A DNA stretch of 64,000 bases from Acidobacteriota bacterium (GTDB lineage: Bacteria > Acidobacteriota > Vicinamibacteria > Vicinamibacterales > UBA2999): assembly GCA_030650395.1 (NCBI GenBank), contig JAUSDY010000078.1, positions 62,001 to 126,000 on the forward strand, read 5' to 3'. A program made the position numbers and the translations under genes. Positions within the stretch are counted from its first letter, which is position 1. Every line of letters starts with the position of its first letter. The notes beneath the pieces were generated by a model, which did no database searches, had not been told where the DNA came from, and saw only the letters and a list, made by a program, of their open reading frames with translations. This document shows positions 17,614 to 26,422 of this stretch, one piece after another.

Positions 17614-18042
17614 ATGGCCGATGTTGCTCTCGTCCGGAAGCGTGTCAAGACCGCCATCGATCAGGCGCGGCGCGATCAAGCCGAGCGCCGCGACCGCGTG
17701 GCCGAAGTCACCAAGGCGTACGACACCTTCCTGGAATCCGCGGCGATCCCGGTATTCCGGATGTTCGCGAATATCCTGAAATCAGAAAATCTCAACTTCG
17801 AAGTGATGACGCCGTCGGGCGGCGTGCGGCTGCAATCGGAACGCCATCGCGACGATGCGATTGAGATGGAGCTGGATACGACGGCCGATCCGCCGCAGCC
17901 GCTCGTCACGGTGACGCGTGCACGTGGCAGCCGCGTGATCCAAAGCGAGCGCTCGATCAAGGGCAGCAACCCGCTCGTGCACCTCACCGAAGACGATGTG
18001 ATCGAGATGTTGTTGGAAGAGCTGCGGCCGTGGCTTGTCTAA
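17614..18042 (+). CDS. Conserved-looking protein of unknown function
   Basis: I do not recognise this 142-residue soluble protein. The first 45 residues are a charged amphipathic helix (VRKRVKTAIDQARRDQAERRDRVAEV), the middle has alternating strands (FEVMTPSGGVRLQSE, AIEMELDTT, PLVTVTRARGS) and the end is helical (LTEDDVIEMLLEELRPWL). It starts 14 bases after the CoA-transferase stop and may be cotranscribed. Confidence 0.65.
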   Translation: MADVALVRKRVKTAIDQARRDQAERRDRVAEVTKAYDTFLESAAIPVFRMFANILKSENLNFEVMTPSGGVRLQSERHRDDAIEMELDTTADPPQPLVTVTRARGSRVIQSERSIKGSNPLVHLTEDDVIEMLLEELRPWLV

Positions 18043-18047
18043 AAGAA

Positions 18048-18102
18048 GCCACGAAGTTCACGAAGACTTTGTTTGAATAGTATTCGTCGTGTTCTTCGTG
18101 GC
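18048..18102. terminator. Inverted repeat between convergent genes
   Basis: GCCACGAAG (18048-18056) and CTTCGTGGC (18094-18102) pair perfectly, with further complementarity inside (TTCACGAAG / TTCGTCGTG). It lies in the gap between two converging genes, where a bidirectional terminator would be expected, but there is no clear T-run. Confidence 0.45.
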
Positions 18103-18109
18103 TGTATTC

Positions 18110-19117
18110 TTAGGCAAGCCGCTCAACCACGCTCGTATCCACGCCCTCTCGTTTGAGTCCCGAGAGCAAGCGATCGCGGTCGTGGGTCTTGCGGAAGGCT
18201 TCGCGGACGTCGACGACGCCGCTCTGAACCAGTCCCAGCAGCACGTCGGTCAGCGGCACCATGCCGTGGCGTCGCCCGCTTTCGAGCGCGAGCGGCAGCT
18301 GGCCCAACTGCCCGTCGCCGATCAGGCGCGTCACCGCCGCGGTGGCGAGCATGATCTCGCGCGCGACCACCCGGCCGCCGCCGGTCTTTTTCAACAGCAC
18401 CTGCGACACCGCGCCGCGGAAGCTCTCGGCCATCGCGGCCTGCACCGACGTCCGCGCCCCCGCCGGCGCGAGGTCGAGCAGGCGCTCGACTGCATCTGAC
18501 GTTGACGGGGCGGTAATCGAGACGAAAACGAGAAGCCCGCGGGCCGCCGCGAGCGCTTCGTCGGCGCCGCCGCGGATCTCGCGCTGGCTCACGAGCGCGG
18601 TGTGGTTGTCGTGCACCAGGCGAATCTGGCGCTCGAGCGTGATCACGTACTCGGCCCGCTGGTGATTCACCAAATCGACCAGCGCCGACATCAGCGTGGA
18701 CTTGCCGCTGCCGCGCGATCCGGCCACGAGCACGAGACCCTCGGCCTCGGTCGCCAGCGCCTGGATCTCGCGGGTCAGGCCGAGCTGCTCGGCGGTGGCC
18801 GCCCGGGTCGCAATCATCGTGAAGACCACGCCCGGACCACGATGGTCCATCCAGCTCGTGCAGCGAATGCCACCCAGCCCCGGCAGCTGCGCGATCCACT
18901 CGGTGGCCTGGCCGCTACCGACCGACTCTTGCGCCTCTTGCGGAACGATCTCCATGATCGCGGCTTCCACGTCGGCCTTCGACAGCACGGCTTCGTTGTC
19001 GAGCAATCGAATGTCGCCCTCGACCCGGATGGAGGGCCGCGAGTCGGAGGTCAGGAACAGGGACGATGCGCCGCGGGCGAACGCGATTCGGATGCACACG
19101 CCCGGTGGCGGGTCCAC
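18110..19117 (-). CDS. PilT-like secretion/motor ATPase, Walker B region missing
   Basis: The 335-residue protein aligns with the C-terminal half of PilT along its length. Walker A is GSRGSGKST (133-141), followed by VNHQRAEYVITLERQIRLVHDN and VSQREIRGG. The conserved block that should come next (the ...DPDVILVGEMRD... Walker B segment and the start of the His box, about 30 residues) is absent: REIRGGADEALAAA runs straight into LLVFVSITAP. After it the family resumes: VSQVLLKKTGGGRVVAREIM and GMVPLTDVLLGLVQSG. The TIEDPIE glutamate is also changed (TLERQIR). ATP hydrolysis is doubtful. The neighbours give no pilus context. Confidence 0.8.
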   Translation of the reverse strand: MDPPPGVCIRIAFARGASSLFLTSDSRPSIRVEGDIRLLDNEAVLSKADVEAAIMEIVPQEAQESVGSGQATEWIAQLPGLGGIRCTSWMDHRGPGVVFTMIATRAATAEQLGLTREIQALATEAEGLVLVAGSRGSGKSTLMSALVDLVNHQRAEYVITLERQIRLVHDNHTALVSQREIRGGADEALAAARGLLVFVSITAPSTSDAVERLLDLAPAGARTSVQAAMAESFRGAVSQVLLKKTGGGRVVAREIMLATAAVTRLIGDGQLGQLPLALESGRRHGMVPLTDVLLGLVQSGVVDVREAFRKTHDRDRLLSGLKREGVDTSVVERLA

Positions 19118-19147
19118 TCCCTACATCGGCTTGGGGGAAAGACGACG

Positions 19148-19876
19148 TTAGCGCGAGCGTTCCGCGAGGTGCAAGCTCATTAAGCCAAACAGCACCGGCA
19201 CCACGCGGACGTGCGAGAAGCCGAGGGCCCGCAAGCGCTCGGCCACGCCGTGCGCGCCGGGGTAGCGGCGGATCGATGCGGGAATGTAGCGATACGTATC
19301 CGGATCGCGATGGAGCACCCAGCCGAGCGCCGCGCCCACGACGGTGAGATACCAGAGATACACCGCGCGGACCGCCGCCGGCTCCGGCCGGTTGAAGTCG
19401 AGCGAGAGCAGCCGCCCACCGGGTTTCAGCACGCGGGCGATCTCGGAAATGGCGCCGGTCAGATCGGGAACGTTGCGCAGCCCGTAACCGGTCGTCACGA
19501 GATCAAATGCGCCCGGCGGAAACGGCAGGCTCGTCATGTCGCCGCCGAGAAACCTGACACGCCGCGCCGCGCCGCGCGCCGCCGCCTGTTTGGCATCAGC
19601 GAGCTGCAACATGCGCAGCGTGATGTCGAGGCCCACCGTTCGCGCACCGCGGGCGGCAACCGCAAACGCAATGTCGCCGGTGCCGCACGCCAGATCCAAC
19701 GCGCGCTCATCGGGCCGCACGTTCGCCAGCGCAACAAGCGTCCGCTTCCACCGCGCATCCTGTCCGTATGACAGCAGCGCAGTAATCAGATCGTAGCGAT
19801 CCGCAATCGTTGAGAAGAGTTGTCGGACGTAGCGGCGTTTGCTATCGGGACTGTCGAACGCGGCGTTCAGCGACAA
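19148..19876 (-). CDS. UbiE/MenG-type quinone methyltransferase
   Basis: A SAM-dependent methyltransferase of 242 residues acting on the ring of ubiquinone or demethylmenaquinone precursors. Motif I is LACGTGDIAF; the family signature GYGLRNVPDLTGAISEIARVLKPGG and the N-terminal FSTIADRYDLITALLSYG are clear. The start is a TTG at 19876 preceded by GGGAGGG six bases upstream, a strong ribosome-binding site. Whether menaquinone or ubiquinone is the product cannot be told here. Confidence 0.9.
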   Translation of the reverse strand: MSLNAAFDSPDSKRRYVRQLFSTIADRYDLITALLSYGQDARWKRTLVALANVRPDERALDLACGTGDIAFAVAARGARTVGLDITLRMLQLADAKQAAARGAARRVRFLGGDMTSLPFPPGAFDLVTTGYGLRNVPDLTGAISEIARVLKPGGRLLSLDFNRPEPAAVRAVYLWYLTVVGAALGWVLHRDPDTYRYIPASIRRYPGAHGVAERLRALGFSHVRVVPVLFGLMSLHLAERSR

Positions 19877-19882
19877 GAATTG

Positions 19883-19928
19883 CCCTCCCGACTAAGACTA
19901 CCCTCCCGACGAGAGATTCCCTCCCGAC
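19883..19928 (-). repeat. Three GTCGGGAGGG motifs, 18 bases apart
   Basis: On the minus strand, GTCGGGAGGG occurs three times at even 18-base spacing; the last supplies the Shine-Dalgarno of ubiE/menG. The other two may be decoys or part of a short tandem repeat. Confidence 0.5.
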
Positions 19929-19950
19929 AGAAAGTGCCCCCCGGTCAGCA

Positions 19951-21312
19951 TCAAGAGAGCCATCCGCCGATGGTTTGGACGAGCAGCCAGGCGTTGAGCG
20001 AGCCGATGACGATGGCGACCACCCAGGCGACGCCAGTCAGCCACTTCGGGTTGACGAATACGCCCATGCGCGCCGCATCGCTGGTGAAGATCACGAGCGG
20101 AACCACCGCGAACGACAGCTGCAGGCTGAGCACCACCTGGCTCAACACCAGCAGCCAGCCCGTGCTGTCCTCGCCGAACCACACAATCGTGATGAGCGCG
20201 GGCACGAGCGCCAGCAGGCGCGTCACCAGACGCCGCAGCCACGGCCTCAGGCGAATGTGGAGGAAGCCTTCCATCACGATCTGCCCCGCGAGCGTGGCCG
20301 TGAGGGTGGATGCCGTGCCCGAGGCGAGCAGCGCCAGCGCGAACAGCGTGCTGGCGCCGGCGACGCCTAGCAGCGGCGACAGCAATTGATACGCATCGCG
20401 GATGTCGGCGACGTCGTAGCGGCCGGCCTGGTGGAAAGTCGCCGCGGCCACCACCAGGATCGCCGCGTTCACGAAGAACGCCAGTGACAGCGCGGCCGTC
20501 GAATCGATGGTCGCGAACTTGATCGCCTGGCGCTTGTCGACCTCGCCGCTCGCCCACGCCCGGGTCTGGACGATCGACGAGTGCAGGTAAAGATTGTGCG
20601 GCATCACCGTGGCGCCGAGGATGCCCATCGCGATGTAGAGCATCTCGGGATTGGAGAGAATCTGCGTCGTCGGTAGCAAGCCGACCGCGAGGCTGCCGAG
20701 GTCGGGACGCGACATCAGAACCTGGATCCCGAAACACACCGCAATCGTGGTCACGAGCGTGACAATGATGGCTTCGGTGAAGCGGAAGCCCTTGTTCTGC
20801 AGCCACAGCAGCATGAGCACGTCGAGCGTCGTCAGGCAGACGCCGAAGGCCATCGGGATGCCGAAGAGCAAATTGAGCGCCAGCGCGCTGCCCAGCAGTT
20901 CCGCCAGGTCGCAGGCGACGATCGCGATCTCACACAGGACCCACAAGCAGATCGCCACGGGCTTCGAGTAATAGTCGCGGCAAGCCTGCGCGAGATCGCG
21001 GCCGGTGGCCACGCCGAGCCGCACGCACAGCGCCTGCAGCAGGATCGCCATCAGGTTCGAGATCAGGATGACGCTCAGAAGCGCGTAGCCGAACTTCGAT
21101 CCGCCCGCGATGTCCGTGGCCCAATTGCCCGGGTCCATGTAGCCGACTGAGACGAGATAGCCGGGACCCAAAAACGCGAGGAACCGCCGCCATGGGGCGC
21201 CGGAGATCGGTACCGCGATCGAACGATAGACCTCAGGTAGGGACGGAACCTTGACGACGGTCTGCTCGAGGGGCGCTGGGTCGGTGACGAGATTTTGAAT
21301 AATCAAAATCAT
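19951..21312 (-). CDS. mntH: MntH, Nramp-type Mn2+/Fe2+ transporter
   Basis: A 453-residue inner-membrane transporter with about eleven helices. The metal-site motifs are intact: DPGNWATD (Asp60, Asn63) in helix 1 and [10 protein letters not shown] in helix 6. It is transcribed divergently from a DtxR/MntR-type regulator 65 bases away, the common arrangement for manganese-controlled uptake. Confidence 0.95.
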   Translation of the reverse strand: MILIIQNLVTDPAPLEQTVVKVPSLPEVYRSIAVPISGAPWRRFLAFLGPGYLVSVGYMDPGNWATDIAGGSKFGYALLSVILISNLMAILLQALCVRLGVATGRDLAQACRDYYSKPVAICLWVLCEIAIVACDLAELLGSALALNLLFGIPMAFGVCLTTLDVLMLLWLQNKGFRFTEAIIVTLVTTIAVCFGIQVLMSRPDLGSLAVGLLPTTQILSNPEMLYIAMGILGATVMPHNLYLHSSIVQTRAWASGEVDKRQAIKFATIDSTAALSLAFFVNAAILVVAAATFHQAGRYDVADIRDAYQLLSPLLGVAGASTLFALALLASGTASTLTATLAGQIVMEGFLHIRLRPWLRRLVTRLLALVPALITIVWFGEDSTGWLLVLSQVVLSLQLSFAVVPLVIFTSDAARMGVFVNPKWLTGVAWVVAIVIGSLNAWLLVQTIGGWLS

Positions 21313-21377
21313 AAGCCAGTATCAGGCGAAGAATCAAGCGGGCCCTTTCAAACCTTTGCTAAGATGTTGAAGGCTCA

Positions 21378-22049
21378 ATGCTTCCGTCCAGTACCGTTGA
21401 GAATTACCTGAAGGCGATTTACGTTGGCGAGACCCATTTGGTGGGCGGGCAAAGGCTCGTACCGATGGGGCAACTGGCCTCGGCGCTGGGCATTGCTCCT
21501 GGCACCGCCACCACCATGGTGAAGGCGCTCGCCGAGTCGGGGCTCGCGATCTACGAGCCGTACAACGGCGTGCGCCTGACGTCAGCCGGCGAAAAGCTCG
21601 CCGCGCGCGTGCTGCGACGCCACCGCTTGATGGAGTTGTTCCTGGTGCAGGTGATGGGCATGCGTTGGGACGAAGTCCACGACGATGCGGAGCAGTTGGA
21701 ACATGTGGTGTCGGATCGACTGGTGGAGCGCATCGACGAGATGCTGGGCCATCCGGAAGTGGACCCGCATGGCGATCCGATTCCGACGGCGGAGGGCAAA
21801 CTCGCGGAGCGGCCGCTCGATACGCTGCTGACCTGCCCGTTGCACACGCGCGTCACCGTGGCGCGCGTCACCGATCAGGACGCGGCCTTCCTGCGGTTCC
21901 TCGAGAGCCATCATCTCAAGCCCGGTCAGACGATCGAAGTCGAAGCGCGCGACGAAGTATCAGACGCCGTGCTGCTCAAGGGCCGCGACGATGCGCGCAT
22001 GACAATCGGCGCTCGTGCCGCATCGAAGCTGCTGGTCAAAGCTTCCTGA
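21378..22049 (+). CDS. mntR: DtxR/MntR-family metalloregulator
   Basis: A 223-residue metal-dependent repressor. The winged helix (STVENYLKAIYVGE, MGQLASALGIAPGTATTMVKALAESGL) is followed by the dimerisation/metal domain (RHRLMELFLVQVMGMRWDEVHDDAEQLEHVVSDRLVERI) and a FeoA/SH3-like C-terminus. The divergent mntH suggests manganese as the main signal, though an iron-sensing role is possible. TAAGAT just ahead of the gene (about 21359-21364) could be its -10. Confidence 0.88.
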   Translation: MLPSSTVENYLKAIYVGETHLVGGQRLVPMGQLASALGIAPGTATTMVKALAESGLAIYEPYNGVRLTSAGEKLAARVLRRHRLMELFLVQVMGMRWDEVHDDAEQLEHVVSDRLVERIDEMLGHPEVDPHGDPIPTAEGKLAERPLDTLLTCPLHTRVTVARVTDQDAAFLRFLESHHLKPGQTIEVEARDEVSDAVLLKGRDDARMTIGARAASKLLVKAS

Positions 22050-22709
22050 TCAGATAGCCACAGAGACGCGATCGAGCACTGCGGCCAACTCTCGTGCGTG
22101 ATCGATCACGTACGGCGTGGGCAGCGGCTGACTGCCAAACTTTGCGGCACCGAAGCCGTATCGCGTGAGCACGAATGGGCAGCCGGCAGCCTCTGCCGTC
22201 ATTGAATCGATCGGGGTATCACCCACCATCACAATTGGATCGCCGGGCCCGAGCGACATCAGCGCGCGCAGGCCGGCGGGATCGGGCTTGCGCCCGTGCT
22301 CGCTGTCGCCGCCGATGATGCGCGAGAAAAAACCGCGCAGCCCGAGCGCCTCGAGGATGCCGATCGACGGGCCCAGCGGCTTGTTGGTGAGCACCGCCAA
22401 CGGCCCGCGGTGCACGCAGAGCGCCAGGCTGTCGCGAACGCCCGGATACAGGGCGGTGTGATCGAGCAGCCGCCGGTCGTAGATCTGCATGAAGCGATCG
22501 AGCGCGCCGGCCGTCGCCGGGTCGAGCCCCGCGCGCTCGAGCGCGCGGCGCACCAGCACCGCCACGCCGTCACCCACCATCGCCACCGCCTCCGGCAGCT
22601 CCAGCGGCGCGGCGCCGTACGACTGCACCAGCTCGCTCACCGAGTCGCCGAGGTCGCGCGCCGAATCGATCAGCGTGCCGTCTAGATCAAAAGCTATGAT
22701 CACGCGCAC
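22050..22709 (-). CDS. gph: HAD phosphatase, phosphoglycolate phosphatase-like
   Basis: A 219-residue HAD hydrolase. Motif I is IIAFDLDGTLIDS with the nucleophile Asp, motif II is LTNKPLG, and motif III/IV is GRKPDP...MVGDTPIDSMTA. It matches Gph, which removes 2-phosphoglycolate formed in DNA repair, but several HAD enzymes share this pattern. No ATG precedes motif I; the start is a GTG at 22709 (or the next GTG at 22703). It diverges from queC with 26 bases between. Confidence 0.85.
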   Translation of the reverse strand: MRVIIAFDLDGTLIDSARDLGDSVSELVQSYGAAPLELPEAVAMVGDGVAVLVRRALERAGLDPATAGALDRFMQIYDRRLLDHTALYPGVRDSLALCVHRGPLAVLTNKPLGPSIGILEALGLRGFFSRIIGGDSEHGRKPDPAGLRALMSLGPGDPIVMVGDTPIDSMTAEAAGCPFVLTRYGFGAAKFGSQPLPTPYVIDHARELAAVLDRVSVAI

Positions 22710-22735
22710 GATCTTAATGTAATGAGTGATCACGC

Positions 22736-23443
22736 ATGAGCACGCTCGTCCTGCTATCCGGCGGCCTCGACAGCGCGGTGCTCGCCGCGCACGAGGCACA
22801 GCACGGCCAGGTGCGGCCCGTCTACGTGAGCGTCGGGCTGGCATGGGAGCTGGCGGAGCTCGCCATGATCGATCGCCTGCTGGCGGCGCCGGCGTTGGCG
22901 CGGGTCGATTCGCTCACGCGGGTCGAGTTCACGATGCGCGACGTGTATCCCGCATCGCACTGGGCGATTCGCGGCGTGCCGCCCGCGTACGACACCCCGG
23001 ATGAAGACGTCTATCTGACCGGGCGGAACCTGGTGCTCCTGGCCAAGGCCGGCGTCGTCGCCGCCACGACCGGCGCAACACGGATCGCGCTCGGTCCGCT
23101 CGCGGGCAATCCCTTTCCAGATGCGCGACCCGAGTTCTTCACGGCAATGTCGAGCGCGCTGTCGCTCGGGCTCGATCACGCCATCGCGATCGTGACGCCG
23201 TTTCTCGACTGGCAAAAGGAAGACGTGATCCGCCGCGGTGTCGAGCTCGGCGTGCCACTCGAACTCACGCTCTCCTGCATGAATCCCGTTGGAGGTTCGA
23301 CGGGTTCGACAGGTTCGGCGGGTTCGACAGGTTTACCAGTTCATTGCGGCTGGTGCAGCAAGTGCCGTGAGCGAAGGGATGCGTTTGCCGCCGCGGGCGT
23401 GCCGGACCCGACGATCTATGCCAACGCCTCACCTCGCACTTAG
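22736..23443 (+). CDS. queC: QueC-like 7-cyano-7-deazaguanine synthase
   Basis: An ATP-PPase (235 residues) of the QueC family, making preQ0 for queuosine or related deazaguanines. The PP-loop is SGGLDSAVLA (8-17). The four zinc cysteines are Cys181 and CGWCSKC (204, 207, 210). Between the first cysteine and the rest is an extra NPVGGSTGSTGSAGSTGL linker encoded by a GGTTCGACG tandem repeat at 23294-23337. The other Que enzymes are not in this window, so an amidotransferase-like relative is possible. Confidence 0.8.
   Translation: MSTLVLLSGGLDSAVLAAHEAQHGQVRPVYVSVGLAWELAELAMIDRLLAAPALARVDSLTRVEFTMRDVYPASHWAIRGVPPAYDTPDEDVYLTGRNLVLLAKAGVVAATTGATRIALGPLAGNPFPDARPEFFTAMSSALSLGLDHAIAIVTPFLDWQKEDVIRRGVELGVPLELTLSCMNPVGGSTGSTGSAGSTGLPVHCGWCSKCRERRDAFAAAGVPDPTIYANASPRT
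23294..23337 (+). repeat. GGTTCGACG tandem repeat inside queC
   Basis: Four to five 9-base units in the reading frame, coding for Gly-Ser-Thr repeats within the zinc-binding region. Confidence 0.7.
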
Positions 23444-23646
23444 AGTCTGAACCCTCTCGACCGTTCGAGGACGATGCCGATCTCCCGGAAGTGAAGGTTG
23501 CTCAGCATCTGCGGATTGCGGACGATCGCGGCGCCCATCAAGCAGATGGCTGCCCCGATCAGCGAAACCGTGGTCACCCGCTCGTGCCGGATCACGACGC
23601 CGAGGATCAGCGCCACCACCGGAATGAAGAACGCCGCGATCCGCTG
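23440..23646 (-). pseudogene. C-terminal remnant of an EamA/DMT transporter
   Basis: The minus strand encodes about 64 residues ending in a stop at 23440-23442. They include a typical last EamA helix pair: FFIPVVALILGVVIRHERVTTV and SLIGAAICLMGAAIVR. Upstream the frame runs into unrelated sequence at about 23646, so the remainder of the gene (over 200 codons) is gone. It has no start codon and should be inert. Confidence 0.7.
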
Positions 23647-23838
23647 CCGAAGGGTGTCACCGTGGTGCCGGCCGAACCGTCACTGCGCCGCCACGTCTAC
23701 GCCGCATGGCGCACCCACGCGACGCGCCGCAACGTGATTCGCGCGGCGGTGGAGGCATTTCAGCTCGCCGCGTCGAAACTCAACACGACACCTACGTCGC
23801 GCACTCGCCGTCGGTCGTCTCGGGCCGAAACGCGGTAG
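23647..23838 (+). pseudogene. C-terminal remnant of a LysR-type regulator
   Basis: In the plus direction, LPKGVTVVPAEPSLRRHVYAAW followed by RTHATRRNVIRAAVEAFQLAASKL is the characteristic end of a LysR effector domain; the rest, including the DNA-binding domain, is missing. It overlaps the end of the sulfite reductase gene on the other strand. It abuts the EamA remnant, so both ends meet at what looks like a deletion scar near 23646. Confidence 0.6.
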
Positions 23839-25624
23839 TCTCGGCGAGATCGATGTAGTCGGTCGCCGTTGCCGTCTCGCTCGTCAAGCTCTCGAGATCG
23901 CTCAACAGCGCCTTGACCTTGGGCACCTCGATCCTCCGGAAAAACGCCACCGGCGTTTCACCGTCCTGCTTCTCGTCCGCATAAAGACGCACGAGTCGTT
24001 CGAGCGCCGTCGCGGCACGGCGGGCAGGCACCTTGGCCGCGAGCCGTCCGAAGGTCGTGCGGTCCGCATCGATGCCGCCGCCGACCTGGATGAAGTACTG
24101 CGGCACGGCCTTGCCGTCCACCTTCCGCAGGCTGCCCTGGAACCCGATCGTTGCAATGTGATTCTGGCCGCACCCGTTGGGGCAGCCGCTGATCTTGATG
24201 TCGAGTTCCCTGGCCATCTCGATCAACTCCGGAGCTGCGCGCAGGTGCTGCTCGAGCGCCTGGCCGAGCCCGCGCGACTGCGTGACCGCCAGCTTGCACG
24301 ACTCCGCGCCAGGACAACTCGTGACGTCGGCGATCGAATCGGCGTCGGGCAGGCCCAACCCCGCTGCCTGAAGACAGTTGTAGAGCGCCGGCAATTCGTT
24401 TTGGCGGACCCATCTGAAGACGAGGTCCTGAACCGCGCTCACCCGGACCGTGCCGTCGCCGTAGGCAGAGGCGAGATCGCCGAGGACGCGGAACTGCGCG
24501 CCGCTCAAGTCGCCCAGCGGCACCGTCACGACGGCCGACACAAAGTCGTTCTGCTTCTGCGGCCGCACGTTGGTGCGGACCCAACTCTCGAAATGACCGA
24601 GCGTGGCCGGCGAGGTCCGTCGCTCGGGGACGATGCCGGGACCACGGAGGGACGCCGCCTCGAGGCGCCGAACGATCTCGTCGACCGCCGGCGCTGGCGG
24701 ACGCCGCCACGACGGCGCGGCTTCGTCGCTCGCGGGCTCCTGCTCGAATTCCAGCTTGCGCCCGCCTTCCGCGCGAACCTTCGCCAGCGCGTCGTCGAAC
24801 GCCGCACGCCACGCGTCCCATCCCAGGGTCTTGATGAGGAACTTCATGCGGTTGCGTTGCTTGTGCTTGTAGTCGCCCCGCTCGTGGAACACGCGGATCA
24901 CGGCCTCGGCCACGCGCAGCATGTCTTCGACGGGCAGAAAATCAAAGAGCACCGCCGCCGCGGTCGTCATGGTGGCCGTCCCGCCGCCGATGTAGACGCG
25001 GAATCCGCGGTGGCCCTCCTGGATGCGCGCCAGCCAGCCGATGTCGTTAATGGTGAGCTTGATGTGATCGCGCGAACAGCCTTCAAAGGCGATCTTGAAC
25101 TTCCGCGGCAGCGACGAGCTCAGCGGGTGTCGAAGCAGGAAGCGCGTGAGCGCTTCCGCGTACGGCGTGACGTCAAACGGCTCGTCGGCGGCAACGCCGG
25201 CAAACTGGCAGGCCGTGATGTTACGGACCGAGTTACCGCAGGCTTCCCGCGTGGTCAGGCCGGCCTCGGCCAGCCGGCGCATCGCGGGTTCGGCATCGTG
25301 CAGCTTGACGAAGTGCAACTGGATGTTCTGGCGTGTCGTGATGTGGCCGAAGCCGCGCGAGTACTGCTCCGCGACGTCGGCGAGCGCGTCAAGCTGCTCC
25401 ACCGTCAACACGCCCTGCGGAATTTTCACGCGGATCATTTGCGCATCGTCCAGCTGACGCTGCCCGTAGGTGCCTCGGACGAGGCGGAACACGCGCCACT
25501 GATCGGGTGTGATCTCGCCACGTTCGAATTTGCCGAGCATGTCGGCAAACTCGTCGATGTCGGCTTCGCTCGCGAACGACAGCCGCGCGCGGCCAAGGGT
25601 TGTCGGGCTGTCATGAGCGGACAT
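23792..25624 (-). CDS. Sulfite/nitrite reductase, siroheme [4Fe-4S] type
   Basis: A 610-residue, two-repeat reductase that takes six electrons to reduce sulfite to sulfide (or nitrite to ammonia). The siroheme-iron-sulfur ligands are TSCPGAESC (Cys437, Cys443) and SGCPNGCGQ (Cys481, Cys485). Ferredoxin-like repeats start RVKIPQGVLTVEQLDALADVAEQ and YSRGFGHITTRQNIQLH. The operon carries both siroheme genes upstream and a cysteine-rich leader, which favours sulfite as the main substrate, but nitrite is not excluded. The end of the gene overlaps the LysR remnant. Confidence 0.93.
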   Translation of the reverse strand: MSAHDSPTTLGRARLSFASEADIDEFADMLGKFERGEITPDQWRVFRLVRGTYGQRQLDDAQMIRVKIPQGVLTVEQLDALADVAEQYSRGFGHITTRQNIQLHFVKLHDAEPAMRRLAEAGLTTREACGNSVRNITACQFAGVAADEPFDVTPYAEALTRFLLRHPLSSSLPRKFKIAFEGCSRDHIKLTINDIGWLARIQEGHRGFRVYIGGGTATMTTAAAVLFDFLPVEDMLRVAEAVIRVFHERGDYKHKQRNRMKFLIKTLGWDAWRAAFDDALAKVRAEGGRKLEFEQEPASDEAAPSWRRPPAPAVDEIVRRLEAASLRGPGIVPERRTSPATLGHFESWVRTNVRPQKQNDFVSAVVTVPLGDLSGAQFRVLGDLASAYGDGTVRVSAVQDLVFRWVRQNELPALYNCLQAAGLGLPDADSIADVTSCPGAESCKLAVTQSRGLGQALEQHLRAAPELIEMARELDIKISGCPNGCGQNHIATIGFQGSLRKVDGKAVPQYFIQVGGGIDADRTTFGRLAAKVPARRAATALERLVRLYADEKQDGETPVAFFRRIEVPKVKALLSDLESLTSETATATDYIDLAETTAFRPETTDGECAT

Positions 25625-25642
25625 TTCAGGGCTCCTTGCAAA

Positions 25643-26422
25643 TCAAGAATGGGCGCCGGCCCGCGCGTCGGCCGTCACAAATCCTTCGAACAGGTCGATC
25701 GGCAGCCCCGCCACGGCGCCGACGACGATGGTGCCGGGCGCATCGCCGTTAGGAGCCGGAACGGCGACGGTCGCGAGTTGAGCGAGGCCGCCCTTCCACA
25801 CCCACATGTGCGGCGTGGCCGCGCCCAGCACCAAGGCCGCCGGCGTGCCGGCCGGCCAGCCTCTGTCGATCAGCCGCTGAGTCAGGCCCGCCCTGGCTCG
25901 CACCGACATCATCGCCACCAGCGTGAGCAAACCTGGCGGGAGCGCAGCGATTGTCGCGTCGAAGGCGCTTTCGTCCGATGCGGTGATCACGACGAAGCCG
26001 GATGACGTGCCGCGGTGTGTCACCGGAATGCCGGCGAGGGCCGGCGCCGCGATCGCGGTCGTGAGGCCCGGCACCACCTCGAACGGAATGCCGGCGGCCT
26101 GCAGGGCCAGCGCCTCCTCGCCGCCCCGGCCGAACACGAACGGGTCCCCGCCTTTGAGGCGGACGACTCGCCGGCCCGCGAGACCGGCGGCCACCAGCAG
26201 GTGTTCGATCGTCGCCTGTGACGTCTGCTCGCCTCCGCCGCGCTTGCCGACGCAGACGACCTCGGCATGTCTCGCCAGCGCCAGCACCTCGGGCGACACG
26301 AGCGCGTCGTGGAGCACGAGGTCCGCTGCGCGGAGGCGGCTCGCGGCCTTCTGCGTCAAGTGATCCGGATGGCCGGGTCCGGCGCCAACCAGCGAGACGA
26401 ATCCGCAGGCCGGTGCGGTCAT
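25643..26422 (-). CDS. cobA: Uroporphyrinogen-III C-methyltransferase (SUMT)
   Basis: This 259-residue enzyme methylates uroporphyrinogen III twice to precorrin-2, the first step to siroheme. The family motifs VSLVGAGPGHPDHLTQKA, RLKGGDPFVFGRGGEE and VVPGLTTAIAAPALAGIPVTHRG are all present. The gene overlaps the precorrin-2 dehydrogenase gene by four bases and sits just ahead of the sulfite reductase, so the siroheme made here is for that enzyme. Confidence 0.95.
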   Translation of the reverse strand: MTAPACGFVSLVGAGPGHPDHLTQKAASRLRAADLVLHDALVSPEVLALARHAEVVCVGKRGGGEQTSQATIEHLLVAAGLAGRRVVRLKGGDPFVFGRGGEEALALQAAGIPFEVVPGLTTAIAAPALAGIPVTHRGTSSGFVVITASDESAFDATIAALPPGLLTLVAMMSVRARAGLTQRLIDRGWPAGTPAALVLGAATPHMWVWKGGLAQLATVAVPAPNGDAPGTIVVGAVAGLPIDLFEGFVTADARAGAHS

